A DNA stretch of 64,000 bases, from NCBI RefSeq assembly GCF_954871325.1, contig NC_088776.1, positions 48,130,569 to 48,194,568 of the forward strand. The letters run 5' to 3'. Each line of letters opens with the position of its first letter. The first letter of the stretch is position 1. Both the position numbers and the translations under genes were made by a program. The notes beneath the pieces are model-generated. The model was not told the DNA's origin. It searched no databases and saw only the letters and a list, made by a program, of their open reading frames with translations. Below are positions 1 through 11,500 of the stretch, piece after piece. The DNA comes from Gordionus sp. m RMFG-2023. Its lineage: Eukaryota; Nematomorpha; Gordioida; Chordodea; Parachordodidae.

Positions 1-504
1 TTAATTTATAAAAAATTCTAACAGTTTAAATTAACCATAGACCAGATGGGATTCTCTACTTTCTACACAATAGAAAGACTATTGTAATAATTAATATTAC
101 GATTTTACTATATAAATAACTGATCAATATTTATATACTTTTACAATGATGAGTATAACTGAATAATTATAAAATGATAAGTAAATTAAAATTTGATTGT
201 AATATTATAAATGACTTATGTTATGATTTATATAGGGTTATCAGATCTTCCTCAGTAGAAAAGAGAACATACATTTTTTGAATGTATTTTAAATAAGGCA
301 TTAAAATGAAGTTAAAAAATTTAATTGAATTTTAAGCAGTCATTTATTTTTATTGCATTTATTAATGAATAATTAGAATTGAATTAAACATAACTTATAA
401 ATCATATTTTTTTTATTCCATATTTTACACCTGCAGATATTTTTCATAATATATTTGGCCTTTTCCCTAAAAATTTATCGAAATCTTTGCAAAAAGATTT
501 AAAA

Positions 505-650
505 TTGTATTGCCTCAGCAGGGTCCTATAAGTAGAGAATGTAAGAGTGCAGGAGATGTAAGGAATATCGAAGGTTTAAGAAAGTGTTTTAGGTGTGGTA
601 GGAAGGATTATTTAATTAAGGACTGTCCGGGAAGTCATGAGAGAGGTGGA
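505..650 (+). pseudogene. Retroelement gag zinc-knuckle relic
   Basis: A short reading frame contains a CCHC-type zinc-knuckle-like stretch (CFRCGRKDY...KDC) preceded by a second Cys-bearing stretch (ISRECKSAG). This arrangement is typical of gag nucleocapsid regions of LTR retrotransposons. No LTR, reverse transcriptase or integrase is recognisable next to it, so family and limits are unknown. Old, broken fossil. Confidence 0.45.
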
Positions 651-1120
651 ATATGATTACAGAGGGTTAAGGCAGAATAATTTAGTAAATCATGATTTAG
701 GGTTAAATAAATATATAGATAATAGAAATTATATTAGCAATATTTTGGATATATATATATTGATGATTTATAATAGTTATTTTAAAATTAGCAGTGTTTA
801 CAAAATAATTTTGATTAAATTTTTGTATTTTATTGATTTTTATAATAGATATAATTTTAATTAGAATATATTTTTATTGATTGACTGCCTAACTGACAAT
901 TCTTCAATTCAATCACAACACCTTCCCCCTTTACTAATCCTACAATATACCATTAGCGGACGATGTCATCACTGATCCATCAATCATACAATCGAAATCA
1001 TAACTATTACCCCTTCATACTAGCCCATTTTGTTCCATAACAGTCATCCCAAACATTCAATCCCCCCAATCCATCATAGCATCATTCTTCATACCCATAT
1101 CATTTGATCCAAATCAATCC

Positions 1121-1215
1121 TATAATTATTCTCCGTATCCATTCATCCACTTGACCATTGCCCATCTAGACACCATTACCAATCCACCATATAATTATTC
1201 TCCGTATCCATTCAT
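1121..1215. repeat. Pair of 26-bp direct repeats
   Basis: The words TATAATTATTCTCCGTATCC followed by ATTCAT occur at about 1121-1146 and again at about 1190-1215, 69 bp apart. They lie in a C-rich, G-poor patch (about 895-1230) unlike the surrounding AT-rich DNA. Either an internal duplication or a subterminal part of the adjoining hAT relic. Confidence 0.6.
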
Positions 1216-1472
1216 AATTCCTTTTATAGATTCCACGGATAATCTATTCCTCTCATTTGTCCCATGGCAAATAAAGAAAAAATTCTTTTAACGTCAACAT
1301 TATGAGTTGATATAGCAAAAATGAAGCTTGCTATAATTCGCAGTTCACCATGTTGTTCAAGGATTAGAATATTATAAAAATATATTTTTTGGTGAAGAGG
1401 AAGTTTTGAATATTCAACACATCTAATTTTATTTGTAATAAACAATTTAAGGTTGGAAAATTGGTCGAACAA
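1195..1472 (-). pseudogene. hAT transposase C-terminal remnant
   Basis: The reverse strand encodes LRIIASFIFAISTHNVDVKRIFSLF, equivalent to the conserved hAT dimerisation region in which ADVERIFS-like residues follow a SFIFAIPTHN-like stretch. The continuation TNERNRLSVESIKGIMN lies in a neighbouring frame, so one frameshift separates the two halves of the conserved block. Nothing upstream (higher coordinates) is confidently transposase. Flanking terminal repeats were not found. Confidence 0.75.
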
Positions 1473-2026
1473 CTTTTACTCATTTTAAAGAAACATTTTA
1501 AAAAGAAACATTTTAATTTCCATTGAAAACATTCCACTTCTTCTAGAGGTTCTGACTAAAGATCAAAATATCGTATTCAACTTCTTATACATTAAATAAA
1601 TGATCTTTCACTGCATCTACTTGTATTTTTTGTCCATTTTTTATATTTATTTCTAATATTGTTTTTATTTATGGAAAAAAAATTCCATTTTTTCAACAAA
1701 TATTTTAATTGGTTAACATTTCAATAAAATTATTTTCTTTCTCAACGGATTTTTTTTTTATCAAACGCATATATCAAGGAATGAGTAGATCACAGATATG
1801 TATCAGTTAAATCTTTTTCATAAAAATTTATGATAACTGGGGGATTGTTAATTGAAAGAAAGTACGATTTTAATGCTTCATACATTTCAATAAATCGTTG
1901 GACTCAAGGAAATAGAGAAAGCTATCTTGTTTGTTTATAATTAAACTCAACGAATTCATGATGAGGAGGATACATAAAAGAATCTTTAAAACGAAAAATA
2001 ATAACATGATGAAAAAATATAGACAA

Positions 2027-2224
2027 TAGTGTTGTTATATGGCTCGATTTTTTAAAACGGCTAGCCCAATATTTTCGCCAACAATGTCACTAAGTCTTGA
2101 GATTTCGTTAATAGATGTCCAAACCTTTCTACCATCTATGAGCAAAATCTATAGGCTTGGGTATATTTTTGAAAAAATATTGGGCTAGCCCTTTTCAAAA
2201 ATCAAGCCGTTTAACAACAACACT
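2027..2224. mobile_element. hAT-type MITE, TAGTGTTG family, copy 1
   Basis: Terminal inverted repeats start TAGTGTTGTTATATGGCTCG and end AAGCCGTTTAACAACAACACT. Inner parts AAAACGGCTAGCCCAATATTTT and AAATATTGGGCTAGCCCTTTT also pair, so most of the 198 bp can fold on itself. No open frame. A clear 8-bp duplication is not visible at this copy. Lies just upstream of the first visible NKCC exon. Confidence 0.8.
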
Positions 2225-2560
2225 CGGAAGTTACTATGATGCAATTGTAAAAATACTTTTCCGGTAATATGTAAAAATTAAAAAAAATTTATTTGTAAAA
2301 GAAGACAAATTAAAATAAAATAAAATAAAAATAAATACCGGTCATTTAAACATCCTTCTGGTGACCCTAGATTTATGGTATAATAATAGATGGTGGTATA
2401 CTAAAAGTAGAGGATTGCATTGAAAAATTAAAATATATTAAGTATGTTTATAACAATCAGAATAGCGATATCGGATCGGATCGACCTTCAAAAAGTGATA
2501 ACGGGTCACCGCTAGTATTTATTATTTAACCCTAATTTAGAATTATTTTTTTTTATTAAG

Positions 2561-5500
2561 GCTTTGTGCAGAGATAAATTGTTTCCCTGGATTCATGTTT
2601 TCGCATACGGCTCGAAAAGAAATGACGATCCCATCAGGGCTTATTTTTTGGCTTTCGTCATTGCGATAATGTTTGTCTTATTAGGTTGAAATTTAATTAT
2701 TTAAATTAAAAAAATTAAAAATCTAGCGGAATTTTTTTAAAAAACATTTTCATTTGACGTAACGGTGTCCTTTAACACGTTAAGATTTTTACAATTATTT
2801 ATTTAGTAATACGCGAGCGCTATATTTTTATTTTTTTAGGCGATCTCAATATCATCGCCCCTATTATATCGAATTTTTTCCTTATGGCTTACGCTCTAAT
2901 CAACTATTCCTGTTTTCATGCCTCCTTATCCAAATCAGTTGGTAAATATATATTTTTTTTATGTTAAACACCACACCTAAGTTTTGAAAAATAAATTGAG
3001 TTGTTTGAATATTCAAAATTTTAAATATTATATAATGTGGAAGTTTAATAAATTCTCTCCTTTATATTCAGTGGCGTTGTAGGGAGGGAGAAAACCTGCT
3101 CAAAACTTTATAATTTGAGAACCTCTAAAATGATGTTAATTTGATGCTTAAAATCTCAGAATTTTTTTGACTTTATAACGTGTCCAAACTATTATCAGCA
3201 ATATTATTCAACTTAAAATTATCTTATTGATTAAACAAACAAGTTATTCCCCCCCCCCACCTCCCCGCAAATTCTTAATTTAGGAGTATTTTATAATTCA
3301 AATGAATACAAATAATTTTATAACAAAATATAGGCTTCAGACCTGGTTTTAAATATTATAATAAATGGATCAGCCTAATAGGTGGTTTTCTATGTCTCGC
3401 GGCTATGTTCCTTATAAAATGGTGGGCGGCACTTGTTACTTTAATCGCCGTGCTCTTTCTGTATTTTTATATTCGTTACAAGAAACCGAGTAAAACAATA
3501 TTTTTTGTTTGAAATTTTTTTAATAGGGTTCTTTATTATAGTAATAAGTATTTTGTACTCTGGAATAATCCGCCAGTCAATATTATTTTATTAAGAAAAA
3601 GGAAAGGCAGACAAAGAACCTTAAAGAATTTATTGAAAATATTTATATCAAAAGTTTATATGATAAGATTTTTTCATAAAATGAAATTGATATAAAATAA
3701 GATGTGAATTGGGGATCATCCACTCAGGCTCACATTTACAAGGACGCTCTGACCGCCGTCCTACGCCTGAATGAAACAGAAGAACACGTCAAAAATTTTA
3801 GGTAAAATATTCTTATAAATTTTATAAATACCAAAGCACATTTTCCCCTTAAATTCTGCGGCGAAGGTACGCTATTAGTGATCTGAATTGGTCCTACTTT
3901 TTCAAGCCCGGCCCGAAAATTTTTTTAAAAAATTTATTCGGCTCCATCCCGAACGATTTTTTTTTATTTATCCCGAAAAGCCCCGAAATAAAAATAATTA
4001 TTAGTCCTTTCGGCTCGGATTTATTTAATTATAGATAATTTAGTCGGGATTTGCATTTCTATATATGCTATTACCTTAAAAAAGATGGGGGGGGGGGTGC
4101 TAAAATTGGGGAAAAATTTGGTTTTATTGCTTTGTTATAATAATTTATAACCTGTTTCATCACTATAACACAATTTTCATTTTTAAAAAAATTAATCCCT
4201 AGCTTATTAATTGGGCTTAGTGGGTCTATTTGCCATATTTAATTACTTAAAAAACTCATGTTTATTTTTGAATTGAAATATTAATGTATTCATAATATAC
4301 TATTTTAACCTGCGGAGTGTAGGTACTCATTATGTAAAGCTGACCTCCATCATCATAGAGATCCACATTAGACGAGAGGATTAATATATTTTTTTTGAAA
4401 ATCTGGTTTTCTTTAAATGAGGTTTCCCCATTGTCAATTTTTTTATTATCGTTTTAGTTATTATTATTATACTTGATTTAAAAAATAGTGAACACATTTT
4501 TATTATAATTGAAGACCTCAGATTTTGGCCTTTACTGGAGATCCTAGAACTCGTCCATCACTAATCGATTTTGCAAATCTTTTTACTAAAAATATCAGCT
4601 TACTTATCTGTGGTCAAGTTATTATAGAAGTAATATTAATTTTTTAGTAGTTATTTTCATTTTTATAAAAAAAAAATTTGAACGTTTGTTTTTATACTTA
4701 ACGGCATTTTTTTTAAGACAGAATATTACATTAGAAATATTTATATTTAAAATTATTGAATTTTATTAATTGAATTTTACCTTTTTTTTCATATTAAAAA
4801 AAACAAATATTTAAATTTAATAGTCCTAGAAATTTTAATTAAAATTATAACTTATTGGCCACTAATAAATAGCTAAAAAAAAACTATAAAAAGATGTATT
4901 TATTATTAGTAAAATAAAAAATTTTAAAATTTTAAACTATTTAATTATATATTTTTTTAGCAATCCCCTGATGATGATATGATACTCGTTGATGTTAAAT
5001 CAGTATACAATGCATTTGCTCACAAAAATATTAAAGCTCTATACAACACATCCATAGCACCCAATTTTCGACAAGGAGCTCGTTCATTGATGGAAGTTTT
5101 TATTTTTAACTGTTTTATTTAGTCATATTTTTAAAATATTTAAAAGATAGTATGGCGTAAATTATTATAAGAGGAATTTCTGTTCTAACTCTACTCTTGG
5201 TCGTATATAAGCTAAGGTCAAATTTTTATCCTTTAGGGTCTCTTCCAATCTTTTACATTTTTAAATAAATCTCAATAATAAATTTTAAATGTTTTTACTT
5301 ATTGTATACTATTGTTAACCAAATGCCATGCTTTTAAATCCCTGTCCTGTTAGATTGAATAAACAACAATTGATAGGGTGTTATATTTATAAAAATAAAC
5401 AATTAATTTACTTGGATTAACATTTTACCTAGTGTTGTTAAACCGCTCGATTTGAGCCGATTTTTAAAAACGGCTAACTCAATATTTTATCCAAAAAATT

Positions 5501-8500
5501 ATTATGCAAGCTTGAAAATTTTGATATACAAAGGTTTGGAAATCTATTAGCGAAATTTCGAGACTTAGGCAATATGGACCTGGCTAAAATATTGAGCTAG
5601 CCGTTTTACAACACTAATTTTATCAGAATAATATTATAAAGAGTTTAAAATGGTTACTGATTACTACAGAAACTTATTAATGAATGCATTATATATACTT
5701 GTAAATTGAATACACATTTATAATTTGATTGAATAAGTATTTCATATTGTGTTTTGATGAATTATTTTTTTTTAAATTGAATTGGATTTGAAAAATGCTT
5801 ATATTATCTTTAAAACAAAATTACATAAAACAATTTCAACTTGTAATTAGATATCTGGTTTGGGAAGGCTGAGACCAAATATAGTTATTTTTGGTTACAA
5901 AAAGAGATGGCTTCATTGTGATCTAGATGAAGTTGAACAATATTTTAACGCCATCCAGTAAAAATTAAATAATTATTTTTTTTAATTTAGAATGGGGTAT
6001 TTATTATTTATTATAAATCAATTACTGCAATATTCACTGGGAGACTACAAAATAAAGTAAGGAGGCGGTCCGATTTATCCCTTCCCAACTCTAGTCTTTG
6101 ATATAAACTTGGGTGTAGTGTTGTTAAACGGTTCAATTTGAACTGATTTTTAAAAACGATGGCTCAAAGATTTAAACATCTATTTACGATCTTGAAGTTT
6201 AGGCATTATTTTTCTGGTTAAAATATTGAGTTAGGCGTTTTTAAAAATTGGTTCAAATCGAGCCGTTTAACAACCCTTCTTGGGTGAATTTCATCTATTG
6301 CGGGGGAATTATGAATTATTTTTCAGATTTCGCTTTCTTTTAAATATATATTACTTAATATTTTAGGGATATATTATGATTTTTTTTGTGTAAAACTTTT
6401 TCTATTGTGTTATAATTAATGTAATATTTTAAAATATAATGTCAGTTAACTTAGAAGGGGAAAGGCAGGATTCTGACTCGAAATTCTTAGTACAATTAAT
6501 GGGGGTTATTTTGATTTTATTTAAAATTTTGATGTTTTGCGCCCAGTAGGAATGAGCTTCCAATTTCTTAGTTTAAAAATAATTTTTTTATTGAATTAAA
6601 ATTTTAAAAATGAAATTTTTCCCTTATTTCTATTTTTATTTTCCTTTCATCATATTATTTATGCCAATAATAACCCCCCCCCCTTCAAAAAAATTTTTTT
6701 AATACGGAGAGGGTCGATATGTTTTAAGCGCGTTTTATAATGTTACTGCATCATTAAGATAAAGGAGACACCTTTAAATGTTTGACTCAGTTGCCTGGAA
6801 GGGGTCTCAGAGTCCTAAAACATAGTTATACAATTGGGTTACATCTGCTGGACTAGGAAAGTTTATAAAATTAAAATAGATGTGGCAAAATAAGTTGGGA
6901 TAAGTTTTTGTATAAAACTAATAATTATTCACCGAAAAAACACATATGGTGAAATTCCATGACAAATCAAGAAAAAAAAACACGATTTTCAATCCGACCC
7001 CTTCAGATTTTTCTAAATCTTTTTACAGTTTGTATATATTATAACTAAGAAAATAATAAATTTTAGCCAGCTCCAAATAGCGGCTGAGATATGGGCTTTA
7101 AATGTCGAAAAAATGGGGCATTTTCGTATTTTAATATATCTTTGGATATAATTAAGTTAAAAGTTTCATTTAAATTTCTTTATATAGCCATAGTAGGCCT
7201 TTAATATAACATAATGTTAAATATTGTTAAAAAGTTTTAGATCATAAAATTAAATCAGCATTTATTTTCCTCTCAAATTTTTATTATATATATCTATAAT
7301 TAATTAATTAATATGCAAAATTTCAAGTTGGGCCGAGCTCATGCTTAGAAGATATGACATTTTAATCATTAGTCTATTGCAAATATTCTTTATAAATATT
7401 TTATATTAGCCAATAATTGTAATATAAGTCAAAAGCTATCAAATCATAGGCGTATCCAGTAGGGGGGGGGGGGTCACTATTAAGCAAATTTTATTGGAGG
7501 TCTTTATGTCCATATAATATAGGCCATCAAGGGCCTATATTATTATATTTTTTAGAAAAATTTTGGGTTTTTAACTTATTTTTTTTAAAAAAAAATTTTC
7601 TATAAATTTTGAATTATAGTCGTTCTTTTAAAAAGGTATTAACGTTTGCTAATTTTTTTCTTCAAATTCTTCTTTATAGTGATATATTGTAGACATTTTA
7701 GGGGAAGAGGGGGGTGGGGGGGCATGTATGGGAATTTTTTTATTAGATTAAAATGCTATTTACGAGAACAGGCGTATTTGCGAAGTTAAGCGCCTGTATA
7801 TTGGGTGGGGGGAGGGGCTTTGGCTAATAATTTATTTGATGAATTGAATTTCTCTCCACATAAAAATAACACAAAATACAAATCAATTTTTGATTATTAA
7901 TTTATTAAAAACATAATTTAATTTTATAAAAAATTTAATTTTTATTTATTATAAATTGAATATAAAATTTTGTAATCAGGAAATGAGTTTGGCCTTTGGA
8001 ACAACATATTCTCATCATTCCGTATGCAAATTAATTCCAGTGATATCAATATGTCTTTAAAATTAGAATATAATCCTTTAAGATTGCATAAGATAAGTTC
8101 TTCAATTGGCACTTCTCTGCTTTAATATTTATTAATATAAAATGGTTTTTATAACATTCCCAGTCTTTATAATATTTGAATTGGATAAAACACTCTTTTC
8201 CTTGACCAATTTTAGGCTACCCATGACATGAATTTAGTCGTAAAAAATTCTTCTTGTTTTTAGGGTTCAAGAATTTGGTAAAATCGTCAATATCATAATT
8301 TTTTTATTTCAATAATGTGTTGTTTCACATTTATTTTGCAAATGCTTAATGATTTCACATTTATTTAATATTACAATTATCTTCTGAAAAAATATTAAAA
8401 TATCTTTCTTAATTTTTTCCCGGATTTTCAATTATTTTAATAGGAAATTTTTTTTTCGCTTAAACTTAAACTTTATTCATAATTGATGCCTGTTAAGTTA

Positions 8501-11500
8501 ATGAATAATTATGGTTGATTATTTAAAGAAGTACATTACTTCGACTTTCAAAACATATGTTTATCCAAATGAAATGGATTGTAATCTACTGTTTAAAATA
8601 TTACGAATTTTGGGAAAGAAATAAATATGTTATATAAATTTTGGGTTATATTAGAATTCATGATTCATTATATATATTAGAAATTTTTACAATTGATTAA
8701 TAATTAAAATGCCATTCTCCCAAACCTGTCCTCTGCCCAACTTTAGACTTTGCATATTTATTAATTGATTATATGGATATACATAAAAAAATTTGAGAGA
8801 AAAAATGCCGATTTTATTGTATGATCATACTCAATTTTCTATTTCCGGTTTTTGACATTTAAATTTTTTAAACAATATATAACTTTAGAAGCCTACCATT
8901 AGGCTATATAAAGAAATTTAAATGATAATTCTAGCTCAATTATGTTCGAAGATATCCAAAATTAAAAGGGAGTGCATTATGCCCAAAAATGCTTTTTTAT
9001 GACCTTTAAAAGTGCTAGTATCTCAGCCGCTGTTTGGAGGCTAATATTTTTTTTTTTTCTTAGCTATATGCAAACTCTTGTAAAAATTGAAAAATCTGAT
9101 ACACATTATTTGCCCCCCCCCCCCGCCACATTTTATAAAATAATGAATATGTACTCTTAGAAGTAAAATATATCTATTTTTACAAATATTTTATAAAGCG
9201 ACGCTTTTGATATGAAGTTAGGCGTAGGTATCTTGAAAGTAAAAGAAGGATTAGATTTTTCATCTTTGCTCTTCGATTCCAAGAGCAAAGCTTCTCATCT
9301 TTCACCTATTCTCAGGAGGAGATATACTCACGGCGGACATGAAACGAAATCGAGAAATAAAGACGAAGATGATTATTACGACAACGAAAATTATGTACCG
9401 AATATTAGCAAAACAATTACTAACGACACTTATATCAATAATATTAATTTAAATAATATAAGGCAACCTTTGCGCATTACAAACGAAAATAATAACAACG
9501 GTGTTTTACATGGCAGAGAGTCAAGGAAAAAAAAAATTAAAAAATGGAGAAGGTGCTTTTGTTTGTTAATTATTATTTATAAAATATTTTTTTTGAATAA
9601 TTATATATTTGTAATATTCGTGATATTTATATTTTATTTTGCAAAAAAAACCATAGAGGTTATCCGAATAATAAGACATTGTCTAATGGCCAACCCTTGA
9701 AATATTCTTCCGATAACCTTTCTAACGATTCTCACGGGTCCTCGAGTAAGTATTCTTCCGCTATAAAGGCCAAATTATCTTACATTCAAAACATGTTCTC
9801 ATATTCTCAGAACAAATTAGCGGTTTTTACAAAACGCAGAGCGGATGGCAACTTTAAAACTTCAACTCACCTATTAAACGCGGACGGCATGCCTATAGAA
9901 TCCTCAAAAGAAATAGACAAAACCGAAATTTTCCTACCATCTACAACAATCGTCATTCAACGTGATCTAAACCTTTCGACCGGTCTAGGCGATGAGAATT
10001 CTCCCTCTCCTAGTAATATTATATCTCGAGTCGACAATATTTGCAAGAAAAACGATTCATGGCAGAACAATTCAAATATTTCCAGAAAAGCCTCTCTTCA
10101 GAGCTTTAAAGGGATACTTAAAAGTGCCGTAGATTCATTTGAGAGCAAACTCAACAACATCTCTCATTCTTTTTCTTCTTTGGCAATGAGAGATATCAAT
10201 TTAAATGATAATTCGGGAAACAAAGAGGGTGTACAGAACACCGCTTATAAGTCACAACCTCAGCTTAATAACAGCGGTAGTAATAATGCGTATGCATTCG
10301 ATCGATTGAGTCAAATTAGTGACAAACTCAAAACAGAGGCAAGTAATATTGCTGACGATTCTAAAAACCCATCTGCCACTACTCTTAGCTCACGGGATAG
10401 TCAATTTGAAATCAAAATAAGTGAATGATTGTTTTGTTTTTCAAACTATTAAATAGATTTTCTATGGTTATTATTTTGATTAAAATCGTAATAAAAAGAT
10501 ATATATAATTTTATTAGTGCTGTAAACGTTACTTCAAAAACGAAACGCAAAAAGAAACGGGTTACTTGTTACTTCAAAAAGAGAAACGCGTTACCGTTCT
10601 CGTTACCTTGTGAGAAAAGGAACGCGCGTTACTATCAATTCAGAAAGTAAAGCGTTACTCGTTACTTGAAAAATTAAATACTTTATGCAAAAATTTTCTA
10701 TATATAATATAAATAAAATTATACAAAAATAATATATTATAGATAAAATTGTAATTATTTTTTTTTATTTGCAACAAATTGATTTTCAAATTTTTGATCA
10801 AATAAACGAGAATGCTCAGCACATCTTTAGCCGTGCTAAACACACGTTCAACTGGCGCAAAGATGGGAGGGTTGTATTATATTTAAATAAAAAATTTAAT
10901 TAGGGGAATTTATGCTAAAAATTAAAGATTATCTAAAGAATCTGTCATTTAGATTCTCATCAAAATTATTTTTTTACCTTTATCAGAAAATAATCTGGTA
11001 TGTGTGTTGTTTTTTTAAAGGAATCAAAGTCTGCTTTTTCTTTGTCAAGATATTTTATTATTGGAAATAAGTTCAAGCTAGCATCGTTGGCCTATAATTT
11101 TATCCAGGGCTAATCTAATTATAGTAGCGGGTGATTTGAAATTATTTAAAGCATTTTTTTTAAAGTTTTAATATTATAATAATTATCATGGGAGTGAGAT
11201 ATCCCAAATATTCTAAAATCGAAAGAGCCATACCAAAAGGTTCCATATCATATAAAATCATATATATATATATATACATATCATCTTTTAAATAACACTA
11301 ACATATATATATGAACGAATTTATGAACGACTTGTCATTATCTGAAAATTTTTACAATTGGGATTTATCACAAGATTCGTCAAATTGGTTATTCTCCTTA
11401 TTAAGACTATTGATTTCACGGAATTATAAGAGTCATGTTATAACCGGTTTAATCACATATCTTTCCATTTTTTCCTTAAAAATGGCTGCACAGTTTCGAG

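Larger units (their letters stand above)
1..2560. other. Sequence upstream of the first visible NKCC exon; no host exon found
   Basis: Presumed NKCC intron. I searched by eye for the preceding SLC12 membrane exons and found none. The stretch is AT-rich and contains a retroelement zinc-knuckle relic (about 505-650), a pair of direct repeats (1121-1146 and 1190-1215), an hAT transposase remnant and a 198-bp MITE, listed separately. Confidence 0.5.

Noticed and set aside
9212-9700. Open frame from ATG at 9212 with a hydrophobic tail, as an independent small membrane protein
   Set aside because: The first part is an NKCC exon starting at 9199. The hydrophobic tail after 9552 is translated intron.
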